A DNA stretch of 64,000 nucleotides from Tanypteryx hageni (taxonomy: Eukaryota > Arthropoda > Insecta > Odonata > Petaluridae): NCBI GenBank assembly GCA_028673005.1, contig CM054115.1:189352548-189416547 (forward strand), read 5' to 3'. Position 1 is the stretch's first letter. Each line of letters begins with the position of its first letter. The position numbers and the translations under genes are program-made. This document shows, piece by piece, positions 1 to 11,690 of the stretch. The notes beneath the pieces were generated by a model. The model did no database searches. It saw nothing but the letters and a program-made list of their open reading frames with translations, and was not told the DNA's origin.

Positions 1-580
1 TTATGAATTAATATGTTTATATATTACCATTAATTTGATGACTTATATTATATGGCTGTTTTTACGCTTTTTTTAATTTTGCTTCAGGATACACACTGAT
101 TTTCCTTAAAAAATAAGAGAAGCCTACAATCCCTACAAAAGACTTTGATCCAAAAAAAAAGATCAAAAAAAAATATTTCAGGAAAACGTTTTGCCCCGGA
201 TATTCCAAATATCAAACAGACGCATGGGCCATAGTTCTGATGGTGTAAAAAATACGGCAAAATTTTTCCTCTAATATTTTCTCCTTCCGAAGCCATTTTA
301 CACAAAAACATATATGAAATATTACCAAAATATCTGTCTAGAAAAAGTTATTGCCTTGCCAATTCTAGAGAAGGTGCTTTAATTTCCAGCACCGTTTTTA
401 CCCGCATTCCAGCTCGGTTATATCGACCCGTTACATGGAAAAACGAAGGAAGGCAGGGGGTCCATTTGCGTGTTGAGACATAAAACGACAAATCTTCTCT
501 TATCGCTGATATGAAATCCGCAACGGAATTCCGTGGCAATGGCATCCGGAGTTCTGCAGTTTTGCGCTCTCTGCCATGCC
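1..580. other. AT-rich DNA, no recognised gene
   Basis: Only short frames occur here. None has a recognisable domain, and they overlap on both strands as expected by chance. I see no RNA gene and no transposon terminus. Confidence 0.6.
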
Positions 581-656
581 CTAACACTCTCTCTATCCTC
601 CCCTCCCCCTACTCATCCTCCCCCCTCTCTCTCCCCTCCCCCTCCATCCTCTCCCT

Positions 657-697
<41 letters not shown>

Positions 698-716
698 CCT
701 TCCCCTTCTCTCCCCG
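581..716. repeat. CT-rich microsatellite/low-complexity tract
   Basis: Pure pyrimidine-rich tract made of CT, CCT and CCCT runs, with an uninterrupted (CT)n core around 661-690. The Ser/Pro/Leu-rich and Arg/Glu-rich frames across it are artefacts of the repeat. Confidence 0.95.
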
Positions 717-1570
717 AAATCCATCACCTCCGTACCAACAACACCAACAACCCCTGCGATAACAACTATAATCGCCCTTCCACTCAATAGACATTATCTT
801 CTTTTTCCTCCATGTAAGACGTCGTTTCGAGGCGACGTTGCTATATCTCGGAGAATGACGATGCACAGATATACAGTAATAAGCACAACCATTTCAACGT
901 GGACATAAAAAAAATTTGTTATCGCCATAGGATAAATAGAAATACTACCATAAAAATAAATGTAAATGATCAAATAAATTCGTGTTGTAACGAGGTCGTC
1001 TGGGAGAATAGGCTTCTATGTATCGCAGATGTTGAGTGTGCTGAGGCATATCAGGCGATTAGGCCAACTTCTCTTACAAAAGCGATACTTTGCTGTCGTA
1101 CGGCATAAGGCAGTGAGATGCTACGAGAAGTAAATTCTACGACAGCAGACCATCGGGTTCTGCTCTGAGATAAGGGAAATACACACAACAATGAAGCCTG
1201 AGGTACTTCAATTTCTAAACGAGATAGGAAAGATACACACACCTTGCGTGCATACATGAGATGCAGAGGCATTCTTTACGATTTATGCAATCATGCCAAA
1301 AAAGATAAATATTAATGACTTAGTATAATGTCTAAGAACTGTTACGCCAAAGAAATATCGAATTTTTGATTCGCCGATTTATTTCCTATACTTAATAAAA
1401 CAATCGGCATTTATTAAAACTTACCTCACTCAAATAGTCCTTAGTAATACGAGTTGTTGGTGCTTGTATACTGCAAGCGCTTAAACTAAATCACCATACA
1501 CCAAGATCTAAACTCGTAAATAAACCAACGCGATCTCCAGGGCAACAGCACTTCAGTCACGTGGAGCCTG
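717..1570. other. anonymous intergenic DNA
   Basis: No recognisable coding region. A degenerate copy of the GCTTGCA...TGCAAGC hairpin described at 2861 lies at 1462-1478, next to a diverged end (ACGAGT instead of ACTAGT), so the end of this stretch probably belongs to the same dispersed family. Confidence 0.5.
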
Positions 1571-1840
1571 TATGTACTAAATAATAAATTCATTGAGTAA
1601 TAGCAATATATTTATAATTTTCCGCAAAATTAAGGCAACTATCCGAAATTTCCAAATTCTCTTGTAATCGGCTCGTGCCCAAGTTTTCGTATATAAAGTT
1701 TCGTGACTCAGAACGCTCTGTATGAGCAATAAAAATAATCATCATTAAGACAATACACTATACACTAAAATTATGGAATAATTAGGATATTTTGTGTTAA
1801 GATTATGGCATCATCATCATCCGTGCCTTTAGCACATATT
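1571..1840 (+). repeat. dispersed repeat module B, copy 1
   Basis: About 240 bp that recurs at 2041-2290 and 56441-56680 in the same orientation. Shared blocks include 'attaaggca', 'aatcggctcg', 'ccaagtttt', 'aatcatcatt', 'attaggatatttt' and 'gattatggc'. It is non-coding. It lies upstream of the Helitron-like family at both ends of the window (1.6-5 kb and 53.8-57.5 kb), so it is probably part of the same longer element. Confidence 0.8.
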
Positions 1841-2040
1841 TGGATAAAATATCGCAAAATAGGCAGGACTCCATTATATTTAATAATTGAAGAGAGTTCA
1901 AATTTCTCGAAAAACCACGAAACAACATTAAAATATTTTTCACGTTTTACTAAATTTCGTGTTTTAGTATAATGACGTCATCATAAGTTTACGTCGTACT
2001 TTAAAACCAATGGCATAATAATATATAAATAAGACAAGAA

Positions 2041-2290
2041 TTTACATTTTCCGCGAAATTAAGGCATCCATCCTGAATTTCTAAACTCTCTGGCAATCGG
2101 CTCGCGTCCAAGTTTTCAAATTTTCGGTTTCATGCCTTAGATCGCCCTGTTTCAGCAATAGCTATAATCATCATTTAAAAAATACCCTTTATACCACGCT
2201 GAAATGTATGTAAAAATTAGGATATTTTTTGTGTTAGGATTATGGCGATATCATCCGTGACTTTTAGTTCGTATCCGGATAAAAAAATTA
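2041..2290 (+). repeat. dispersed repeat module B, copy 2
   Basis: Second, more diverged copy of the module at 1571-1840, in direct orientation and about 430 bp downstream of it. The same ordered blocks are visible. No coding capacity. Confidence 0.75.
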
Positions 2291-2340
2291 ATTGCAAATT
2301 ATTACGTCATCATATGTATACGTTGTTGGCTGAAATCAAA

Positions 2341-2860
2341 TAGATTATAAAGCAGTCTAAGCATTAAATCAATGCTCTTAAAGTATGGAAAAATCATTTC
2401 CCATTGAAAGGCATTCGAGTCGTTGCTATGGTAGTTTATATTTTCCATTGTCCGAGAAAAATTTTATAAAATTGAAATTAAAACGAAATGTTTACGCAAA
2501 TTCAGCAGGGATTTGAATCCTGTCTTCAATAAAAATGAACTTCATTCTTAATTCCACAGTAAGGTGCGTGTCCCTACTTTGTATCTTATATTTAAATAAT
2601 TTAAAAAAGCAATTTTATATAGCCCTGCACAGTTTTCAATGCCTTTCTTATGGGTTTTTAAAATTGGACATTGGAGTCAAAAACACCCCTTAAATATAAC
2701 TTTTTCTGAAATTTCTGTTTTTTTTCCAAAGGTTGTAACCAATGACCTATATGCATGCCAAATTACAGCTCTATCGCACTTCTAGAAGTACCTTAGGTAT
2801 TATATGATATATATATCATTATATATAGATGTTCCTTACAGGGGAGGAGGATAAAACACG
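2341..2860 (-). repeat. Helitron-like family, proximal module
   Basis: Non-coding sequence that aligns by eye with 45421-45700 and 57001-57480. Shared features are a central 'accccttaaatat'-type block, then a motif close to 'aaatttcagctct' followed by 'ctagaagtac' and a TA-rich end. It leads directly into the inverted-repeat element at 2861. Confidence 0.6.
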
Positions 2861-4165
2861 CTAGTAGAAGGTCCTTGCATACTGCAAGCATTTCATCTCA
2901 CCTTGAAAAAACAATTTTTCAGACAGATATTTCATCATTAAAAATATTCTATTAATTGTAAAGATTTCACCTCCGCAGCGATTTTCGTTTTTCCCACATG
3001 TAAAAATAAGAGTTTAAAACAATCCCCAAATGATGCAATTTTAAAAATTTTACACTTTCTCCATTATGGAGTAATAATGCTACACATTTCAGCCAAATTT
3101 TAAAGTTGTAGCACTTCTAGAAGGAAAATAATATTTTTCTAATTCTTTAAAATTTAAACATTTTTAACGAGTGCCGCAATATATATATATGGAGAGATTG
3201 AAATGTTTATTTGTGCAAATGCACTGTTTTGTAAATAATTTGAAAATTGCAGCTTCCTAGCTCATCCCGTAATACCTAAAAAGTTATTAAACTTTAATGT
3301 TCAAATGGGGTTAAAACGACCCCTAAAATTTACAATTTTAAAATTTTCTATTTTTATAGTTGGTTTTGAGAAAAGTTCTATAATCTTGCAAAATTTCACC
3401 TTCCTAAACTTATTAGATTGGTCTACACACTGGATTGCGTTTTCCCATGCTAACTTATGGGAGATATTCCGGGGTCTCTGGAGTCTAACCCAAGACATTG
3501 TAAGCAAAAGTGTCAATAATTCCTAATAGATGTTGCGGCCATCTAGCAACACTGAAAATTTCATCTTTCAAGCTTACCGGCAAGTGCCCATAATTAATTT
3601 ACAAAAATGGCGCAATGCTTTTCTTATAGGAAAAACGCAACTTTCGGAATTTCTGGAGTCGAACTCATGTCACTTAGGTAAGACGTCTCATTTTATCTAA
3701 AAATTTCTCTATCATATCTACAAAACCTAAAACTTTCAGTTCTCTAGCTTTTCTAGTTTGGGCTGGACATCATCATATATAGGCGTTCCTTACAGAGGAG
3801 GAAGAGGAGGATATAATATAAAATTTCAGCTTCCTAGCTCATCCCGTAATTTCTAAACTGTTATCTATTTGTTTAAACTTTAAGAATTTTTAACTGCTAA
3901 ACAAATAAAAATATCAAAATTTGTATAATCCCTATTTCGTTTTTTTCTAAATTCCACTTATTGATAAAATTTCAACTCCGGAGCACATGCGGAAATACAT
4001 AAACCTTGAAAATTTGTTTAAACAATTGCGAATTTTTAGTGTCCGCATTGTTGCACTATTTCATGATTTTCGTTTTTTTCTAATTGGTTTTGCACAAAAT
4101 CCTACCTATGAAAAAAATTTCGAATCTCCAGCTCATGTAGAAGTTCCTAAACATTAGTATCCTCC
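2755..4165. repeat. degenerate ~145-bp internal tandem periodicity
   Basis: A motif close to 'aaatttcagctcc-tagc-cat' followed by a 'ggaagt-cctaaa'-like block recurs near 2755, 3100, 3245, 3400, 3545, 3826, 3970 and 4115. Most steps are 144-155 bp or roughly twice that. A 'gattttcgttttttc' block sits between several of them. Related spacing (about 145-147 bp) is seen at 45935, 46082, 46226 and 46371. This suggests the element arose from an old tandem array. Confidence 0.6.
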
Positions 4166-4977
4166 TATATCCTCCCCCTACTCCTCTGTAAGAAACGTCT
4201 ATATAGATTGATATCCTCCTCTGTAAGAAAAGTCGATATATAATGATAAGATATAGGAGGATACTAATGTTTAGGCACTTCAAGATGTGCTGAAGATTCG
4301 AATTTTTTTTCATAGGTAGGATTTTGCGCAAAACCGACTAGAAAAAACGAAAATCTTGAAAAAGTGCAACAACGCGGCCGCTAAAAATTCGCAATTGTTT
4401 AAACAAATTTTCAAGGTTTATGTATTTTCGAATGTGCTACGGAGCTGAAAATTTTTTTAGAGGTAGTATTTGTAAAATAACGACGTAGGGATTATACAAA
4501 TTTTGATATTCTGATTTGTTTTGATGTTAAAAATTCTTAAATTTTAAACAAATAGGTAAATTGTTAGATACTACGGGGTGAGTTAGAGAGCTAAAATTTT
4601 AAGTTATTTAGAGTTTAGTCTACATAAACGAATAAACATTTCATTGTATCCATGGAATTCTTATTGCGGCCGTTAAAAATTATTTAAATTTAAACAGAAA
4701 AATATTATTTCACTTTTAGAAATGCTACAACTTTAAAAATGGGCAGAAATGTGTAGCATTATTAATCCAATGTGGGAAAAGTATAATATTCCTAAATATC
4801 CAAAAGTTCGTGTTTGTTTTACTCCATTACTGTTCCATAGTGAAAAAACGAAACTGGTCCAGAGGAGAAATCTTTAGAATTAAAGAAATATTTAACATAA
4901 TGAAATAACCCCCTGAAAAATTAATGTTTTTCAATGTGAGATGAAATGCTTGCAGTATGCAAGCACCTTCTACTAGT
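2861..4977. mobile_element. Helitron-like non-autonomous elements in a head-to-head inverted repeat
   Basis: The left arm (2861-4165) and right arm (about 4240-4977, reverse complement) share most of about 740 bp at perhaps 75-80% identity by eye. The left arm has an extra ~550 bp at about 3300-3820. Both outer ends carry a short palindrome followed by CTAGT when read outward: CTAGT at 2861-2865 with palindrome 2874-2888, and palindrome 4948-4964 with CTAGT at 4973-4977. A hairpin about 10 nt before a terminal CTRRT is the classic Helitron 3' end. The inner ends both carry 'aaacattagtatcctcc' and meet near 4165-4240 around 'cctcctctgtaaga' motifs. No helicase or Rep domain is present. It could instead be a foldback element; the Helitron reading is inference. 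Confidence 0.6.
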
Positions 4978-6687
4978 ATCCTATATATGTAAGAAGCAGC
5001 TATTTATAATGATAACCTTTATGTTCACGTTCATTCCTTAGTCGTAAATTGCCCATTTCTTTTCAGTTAGGTACATTTCGTCGTCGTAGATAATCCATTT
5101 CCCTTCATTTACCAAATGTTGCATGCGCACGAAAGAAAATTCAATTAATTAGGTATATAGAGCAGATATTGTTTACTTCAGTTTCCACGAAGATTGTTTT
5201 CATTGACAACAAAAAACACGCGAAAAATATTGTTTAAAGTGAATTACGACTTTCTCGTTTGACTTTCTTGAAATCATCTAATTCTTCGAAAAAAATGTAC
5301 TGAACAATTTGACTAGTTCTACAAAATTCTTTGAAGACTTTTTAGTTATAAGTAGGCTTGGTATAATTCTACGTTTATTTTTTCAATCGACCATCTAAAT
5401 CGAGGTTTATTTTTCCGAGAGATTTTCGACGAATATCGACGCTTAAAATCACTACTACTATAGACTTGGTAGTTTTCGACGTTTATTTTACTTAAAAATC
5501 GACGTTTATTTTTCCTACAAATCGGCGGCAATTATCGACGTTTACTTTAGTGCATTTTACTAGGCTTGGTAGTTTTGACGTTAATATTTCTTAAAATGCG
5601 ACCACTAGCATTGTTTATTTTTCTAAAAATCAACGACGCACAGCAACGTTTATCTTTATAGATTTAATTGGGCATTTTAGTTTCCGACGTTAATATTTTG
5701 GTTCGAATAATCCAAGAGGTTGTTTAACTAGAAAAACACACAAACATAGACGTTTATATTTCTTAAAAAGCGAATGCTAATATTGACGTTTATTTCAATG
5801 CATTTCATCAATTTTTATTTAGAAAAGTGTTATAAGTGGAATTTCTTCTAATTAAATTTAACTAAACGTGTATATATAAAAATGCTTCTTTTATGCTGGT
5901 TTTATTGTTGTTATCTATATTTTGGCGAATGTGTTGTTGTGGACTGGAACTTAATTTTTCGCAATAAATCAGAAAGTATATTCTACTCGTTAATTCGCAC
6001 CCCTTATTCACGAAATCGTGATCATTAGCGAGAAATTAATGTGACGTGAGTATAATACACAGCCTAATGTATAAATGAATATTTTGATGAAAAATATCTC
6101 ATCTTGTTGTGTAATAAACGACTATGAATGCGGAAAAAATCCCCGAGTGCGTATATGGGACGATATTCCCCTTCGACAGCAATGCAAAAGAAACTAAGCA
6201 CTGGGTACACTCTTAGATGGATTATATAAATTATATGACAGGGTGCTTTGGAAATGCCATCTTACGATCTGTACTGATTTTTCAGTCCGGGGAAACCTTT
6301 CATTTCGCCTCTTGGAGGAGGTTGGCAGATAATGTCGCGCAGAGGACGAAATAGACCTCCCCCGACTTTTCGGTAAATGGAGTCCAAAGTGCGTATGGAT
6401 TAATCTGGCCGAGAGTAAAGAAAGAGCATAATATACTAATCATAATATTTTGTCCTTTACCTTTGGATCCCACGGCTGCTCAGCATGTGTTCTTAAGACA
6501 GTGGCATAAGCGACATTAGAAAGTAAATTCCGAATGTTGTGTGGCAGTTTGGTATGACAAATACAGATTGTTTCGACCGTTTTGGATGTTTGGTAATAAA
6601 ATATGTTAAGTTTGAGAGCGGATAACAAAATTTGAAAATCATGACGCATATATTTCGTAGAAAATGTAGTGGTGAAAATCGACACCT

Positions 6688-9600
6688 TCTTCTTCATCTA
6701 AAGGCTAAGCCTTGTTGCTGCAACCATGAACTCCTGTCCTCTGCCATTCTTTTCAACATCTCGTATTTCTCAACTCCCATCACTGACTTCACGTCATCTA
6801 GGTATTTCTTTCTTGGTCTGCCTCTTCCTTTCTTTCCTAACAGTTTCCCCTCCAAGATGTTCACAATTAATTCATTATGTCTAATCACATGCCCTAAAAA
6901 TTTTGCCTTCCTTTCTTCCATTCGTTTGATCAGTTTCCTTTCTTCTTTTACTTCTTCCAAAACTTCAAGGTTTGTCTTTCTCTCTGTCCAACTTGTCTTT
7001 ATCAATCTTCTCCATATCCACATTTCTGTCGCTTCCAGACGGGACCTCTCCCTCTTTCCTAACGTCCAACTTTCACTACCATAAAGTAAGGTACTCCAGA
7101 CAAAAGCTTTTGCAAAGGATTTCCTTACTTCCAAATTCATATGACTGCTTGTCAGTAGATTCCTTTTGCATTGAAAAGCTTGCTTTGCAAGTGCTATTCT
7201 TCTTTTCACTTCCTGCACGCACATATTATCTTCAGTAATTGTACTACCTTGGTAGCAAAACTGCTTCACCTGCTCAATTTCCTGATTGTCTATTTTGATC
7301 TTTGATATTGTCTCTGCATTACTTTTGCCTATAACCATCAATTTGGTTTTCTTGATATTTATCTTTAATTCCCACTGTTTTAACGTGTCCGATAATACTT
7401 CCAGCGTTTTATTCATTTCTCTTTTTGAATCGCCGAATATTACAATGTCATCTGCATATCTGATGCAGTGTATTCTAACTCAATTTATTTTTATGCCTTT
7501 TGTCTTTTCCTTCATAACTTTTATACTTTCTTCAATGAACATATTAAACAAATATGGAGATAGAGGACATCCTTGTCTTACTCCTTTCCTTATCTTTGCT
7601 TCACTATCTAATCCATTTATATTTATTCTTGTAGTTTGATTTAGATAAAGCTTAAAAATTAACCTTCTGTCCCTCCAATCAATACCTATTTTTTCATAGT
7701 CTTAAACAACAGTTCCCAATTAACTGTATCAAAGGCCTTCTCCAAATCAATAAACGTTAAATATAATGTCCTGTTCATTTCTAAACATCTTTCCATTATC
7801 ACCCTGAGGGCTAATATAGCTTCTCTCGTTCCTCTCCCACTTCTAAATCCAAATTGATCTTCACTAATATAATGTTCTATTTTCCCTTTTATTCTGTTTT
7901 TCACGATATAAATTAAAACTTTTGAGGCGTGCAAAAGTAGTGAAATTGTTCTGTAGTTACTACACTCCACTGCATTCCCCTTCTTTGGTAAACTTATAGT
8001 TTTACTTTTTATAAAGTCATCAGGTAATTTTCCTCTTTCGTAACAATCTTTTATAATTTTAAAGAAATGTTCTTTTGCTTCCTCCCCTAAGTTCTTCAAA
8101 AGTTCTTCAGGTATATCATCGACACCTGTTGCCTTGCCTGAATTAAGATTATTAATAGCTTTATAAAACTCTTCTTTGGTTATTGTTGGGCCTAGCTCGT
8201 CATTTCTTATTTCCTCTTAATTATCAATAAATCTACATCCATCTCCAACATCTCTTCCACTATATAATTCTTCTATGTATTCTTTCCACCGAGCACATAC
8301 TTTTTCATTTTCCCATAACATATTTCCTTCTTCCTTATCCTTAACTATTGCCGATTTAGTTCTTGGTTTGTACTGGAGAGTTTTAATTTTGAAGTATGCT
8401 TTGTCTTGCCTTCCTCCCTTTGCATCTTCCTCAATTTCCTTCACTATCTCTTTGGTCCATCTCTCTTTTTCTTCTCTGCATTTGTTAATAATCTCATTCT
8501 TAACTTTTTTATAGGTTTCATCATTTCCATTCTTCCTCAACTTGTTCCTTTCTTCAATTAAAATCAGTATCTCCTCAGTCATCCAAGGTTTTCTAGGCTC
8601 CAACTTTCTCTTCCCAATAACTTCCTCTGTAGCTTTAATAACCCCTTTTTTAAATTCCTCCCAACTAAGTTGTCCTTCATAATTTCTCATCAAATCATGT
8701 TTTTTCTTGGTAATTCTTAGCCGTTGGTAACTCTTTCAGTCCCTGTAGATGCCAGTTCTTTTTAACTGTTCTCTTTATTTTCTTAAACCTAATATTGCAT
8801 TTTGCCATGACTAGCTTGTGGTCACTGTCTACATCTGGACCTGGGTAACTATAACACGATTTTACCTGGTTCTTATATCTTCTTTTTACTAAAATATAAT
8901 CTTCTTCTGTCTGGCGCCTCCCATGTGTATCTTCTTCTTTTGGGAACTTCAAAGAAAGTGTTTGATACCATCATCTCATTCTGTTCACAAAACTCAATCT
9001 TTCTCCCCTTTCATTTGTTTCACCTAAACCAAATTTTCCTACCATTCTACTATTTCGACTAGATCCAATCACAGCATTAAAGTCTCCCATTATTATTACA
9101 TTATCTTTATCTTTTGTCATCTTCTTCATAAATCTTTTCTACTTCTTCTTCTGCACTACTTGTTGGAAAATACGCTTGTATTATCACTGTATCCGTTGGC
9201 ACGGTGCTCATTCTTACCATCAGGAACCTATCATTTATGTGATATGTATTGCAAGCACTGTTTGCCCATTTCTTACTAATAATGACTGCTATTCCATTCC
9301 TTCCTCTCTTTTCACCTCCACTATGAATTATTCTAAATTTATGACTGTAAAAATCTCCTTTCTCTTGCCACCTTGTTTCACATAAACCTAAGATATCAAT
9401 CTCATTTTTCTCCATTTCTTTCTTTATTTCTTCTAATTTACCTATTTTTAGTAATGTTCTGACGTTCCAAGTACCTATTTTGACGTTTTGACAGGGATTT
9501 CGTTGGATAACGACCTGGGAAGCCCTGCTACATCCCCTGCCGGATCTTGGGTTCCGAATACCATGATCAGTAACAACTTCCTTTCTAAAACATTCCATGG

Positions 9601-9921
9601 TTGCTACCCTCGGGATATCCAATAGTATCTTTAATGGAGTGGTTTCCTGTTGCCTTCTCCATCCTATGCCGTTGACTATCGAAATAGTTCCTCCGCCTTT
9701 AGGGGCAGTTTCCCACCCCAAGGGCAAGATGGTGCCCTACCCCTCCATCTTCTCATCCGCCCCTAAATAGGCCGTTGGCATTTGGTAGAGGGGGGACTCC
9801 TTATCCCGGGAGTCACTCGGACGCCAGAGCCTCGTCTGTGAAGCAGGGTGCACCACGTGCAGGTGAGGTTGTCATTTGAGTGGGAGAGGCTATATAATCG
9901 CCTCCCACCCCAAAACACCCC
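6688..9921 (-). mobile_element. RTE-clade LINE, nearly full length
   Basis: The element reads on the minus strand and is about 3.2 kb, the usual RTE length. Target duplication AATCGACACCT is present at 6677-6687 and 9922-9932, so both boundaries are defined. The 3' end is a short (GAA)n-type tail at 6688-6697, as in RTE elements, and follows directly on the coding end. The 5' leader (about 9730-9921) precedes the endonuclease region. It inserted into the hAT-like element at 5353-10020 and is therefore younger than that element. Confidence 0.9.
6694..9727 (-). pseudogene. RTE endonuclease-reverse transcriptase, broken
   Basis: A single polyprotein would carry an apurinic-type endonuclease, then reverse transcriptase, then a C-terminal region. 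Endonuclease motifs visible in order are GTWNVRTL, CETRW, GDFNAVIG (about 9085) and SDHKLV (about 8815), i.e. the metal-binding and catalytic landmarks. Reverse transcriptase motifs are GKATGVDDIP (about 8130), FGFRSGRGTREA, FIDLEKAFDTVNW, GVRQGCPLSP and RYADDIVIF (YADD near 7447-7458). The C-terminal end (7416-6694) has the LYGSESWTL and GRGRPRKKYLDDV blocks common in RTE proteins. The frame changes near 9107-8952, 8695, 8217-8099 and 7686, and an in-frame TGA lies at 7480-7482, so it cannot make a functional protein. All key domains are still recognisable. Confidence 0.92.
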
Positions 9922-10028
9922 AATCGACACCTATCGACGGCAATTCATTTTCGTCGAATTTATTTTTTTATTCGATGTTTATCGACATTTATCGATTTAA
10001 ATCGAATCCTACCAAGCCTAGTTATAAG

Positions 10029-10260
10029 TGGTATTGTACGAGATATAAAAAAGGTAATTTTTTGTCCGATTAGAATAACTAAAACATTTATATCATTTTC
10101 TTATTTTCTTTGCCCTTATATCCTAAACATGTACCAAATTTGATGAACATCCGTTCAGTAGTTTCTCAGATGAAACAGACGGACGGACGGGCACGACCTA
10201 ACCATAAGGCGTTATTTTTTCACTTTTTGTAAAGAACGCCTAAATAAATAAATAAAAATT
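10029..10260. repeat. dispersed repeat tail with 'cagacggacgg' block
   Basis: Contains 'aaatttgatgaacatccg' followed by 'agacggacggacgg' and an A/T-rich 3' end with (AAAT)n. Blocks of this type, resembling 17455-17530 and 55918-56110, recur in dispersed non-coding arthropod repeats. No boundaries are definable. Confidence 0.4.
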
Positions 10261-10960
10261 ACCTCCGAAAAATGACACGAAATAAAACACTCTTAATCCC
10301 AAAACTTGATCTCTGCTCACGTTAATATTTTTACCAGCAAATGACGAGGAAAACTACACGTTTTATCCTAGTTCATAGCTTACGTATAATATTTATTGTG
10401 CACGCGCATTTCCATTACGCATTCGTAACTGAACCATAATCTGCATTTACTGCCCACCGAACACATTACATTCTTAAGGTACCGCACGTTTATATCTGCG
10501 AAGTGACCGGAGGAACACCCAATGCGACTCGCAGTTTCCAATCACTAGAACTACTACGAATGCCCTACGCGACACGAAACGGTCTCAACATTTCGTGAGA
10601 CCAGATCGCAACGGCTTGATCGCGAGTAAGGAACGCATTGTGACACCTGCGACCGAAAAAATCTTTCCCCGTCGTGCCACTGAGATGTCCCATCTTGGAC
10701 GCTCTCCAGGCAACCAGCTTCCTCAATCCCAAACTTCAATCTTTCCCCTCCCACCGATCAACTCCCACTCCTCGTCCGCCACACCCTCACACCACTCCAC
10801 CAGAAGACTAGCGTCTTGTTTTCGTACTCGTGGAGTTTACCTCCCGGGCATGGCCCCGTGAGCGTTTGGCTGACAAAGATAACGGGTCTTCGGACCTTAA
10901 TATAAAATTCCAAGCGGGAATTGTGTTATCATCATCCTAGGTAAGAAATTTTATATATTT
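10261..10960. other. non-coding, CpG-containing stretch
   Basis: 10500-10870 is richer in G+C and CpG than its surroundings, with a 7-bp hairpin (ggtctca/tgagacc, 10581-10602). Short frames on both strands have no recognisable domain. It could be regulatory or an old element; nothing more can be supported. Confidence 0.4.
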
Positions 10961-11039
10961 TCAGAGCGTGGTTTTGTTTGTTTGTTTGTATGCATGTGAG
11001 GCTCCCTTTTTCGTGAAAACGGAAGACAAACCCCCTTTA

Positions 11040-11690
11040 AATGTGGTTTGGTTGGAAAGCACGGACTCCCGCAAGGGTGTACCGGGTGTTGATTTTTTCT
11101 TATTGTTTTGTTTTCCACCGCACTACATGCACCGCACGCAGCCCCTTGATGTGGCGTTTATGAAACCGCTCAGCACCTTCTATGATCAAGCAATAACCAA
11201 TTGATTGCGGACACATCCAGGTCATGCAGTTACAAAGTTCAAGTTGCTGAGTTGTTGGGAGATGCATTTGTTAGAGCCGCCACAAAGACTACTGCTCTGG
11301 ACGGATTTAAGGCGACTGAAGTTTGACCGATCAACCCACACGTATTCTCAGACTGTGATTTCATTGCTGCTGAGACCACAGAAATAACGGAAGAGCAAAG
11401 AACCCTTAACATAAGTTCAGCCCATCAAGAGGAAACAAGAAATCAGCCTGATGTGATAAGCTCGCCACATGCTATGTCTCAACCAGGATGTTCTTCCTGG
11501 GCTACACCTAATAAAATCCAGTGAGTGCTTTTGCTGTTTCCCCAGATCAAATTATATCAGTTCCACGAGTAGGAAATACGTCAAACGGAAAGAATGTGGG
11601 TCGCCTGCGTGTAATAACTTCAGTCTTATTCGATTTGCCATACAAAAAAGAGCTTGAAAATAAAAAGGAAAGTAACAACCATGTGTAAAA
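11040..11690 (+). pseudogene. pogo/Tigger-type DDE transposase, C-terminal half, decayed
   Basis: The translated pieces read FPPHYMHRTQPLDVAF, then KPLSTFYDQA, then, in another frame, VAELLGDAFVRAATKTTAL, a GFKATEV block, and PINPHVFSDCDFIAAE. This is the region after the second catalytic Asp in pogo/Tigger (CENP-B/jerky-like DDE_1) transposases, where 'LPPHTSHRLQPLDV' is a hallmark. The tail continues through SPDQIISVPRV and 'GRLRVITS'. A TGA at 11324-11326 replaces the usual Trp before the P-x-NP block, and at least two frame changes occur (near 11205 and 11240). The N-terminal DNA-binding domains are missing. Termini were not found. Confidence 0.8.

Larger units (their letters stand above)
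5353..10020. mobile_element. hAT-like element with perfect 8-bp TSD, split by a LINE
   Basis: The ends are TAGGCTTGGTA and TACCAAGCCTA (11-bp perfect terminal inverted repeat). They are flanked by the identical octamer GTTATAAG at 5345-5352 and 10021-10028, which is the hAT signature. Without the LINE (6688-9921) and its duplicated target the element is about 1.4 kb. Subterminal DNA at 5370-5790 holds about eight copies of a 'cgacgtttattttt'-like motif, and related 'cgatgttta' motifs lie in the last 90 bp. Clusters of this kind often serve as transposase-binding sites in hAT elements. An internal copy of the end (ctaggcttggta) lies near 5561. I see no transposase, so it appears non-autonomous. 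Confidence 0.85.

Noticed and set aside
2505..2525. tRNA B-box-like 'gatttgaatcc'
   Set aside because: No A box at the proper distance and no cloverleaf. It lies in a dispersed AT-rich repeat.
10161..10200. 'cagacggacggacgg' as a short tandem repeat of interest
   Set aside because: Only three or four tetramer copies, and a common block in dispersed repeats.
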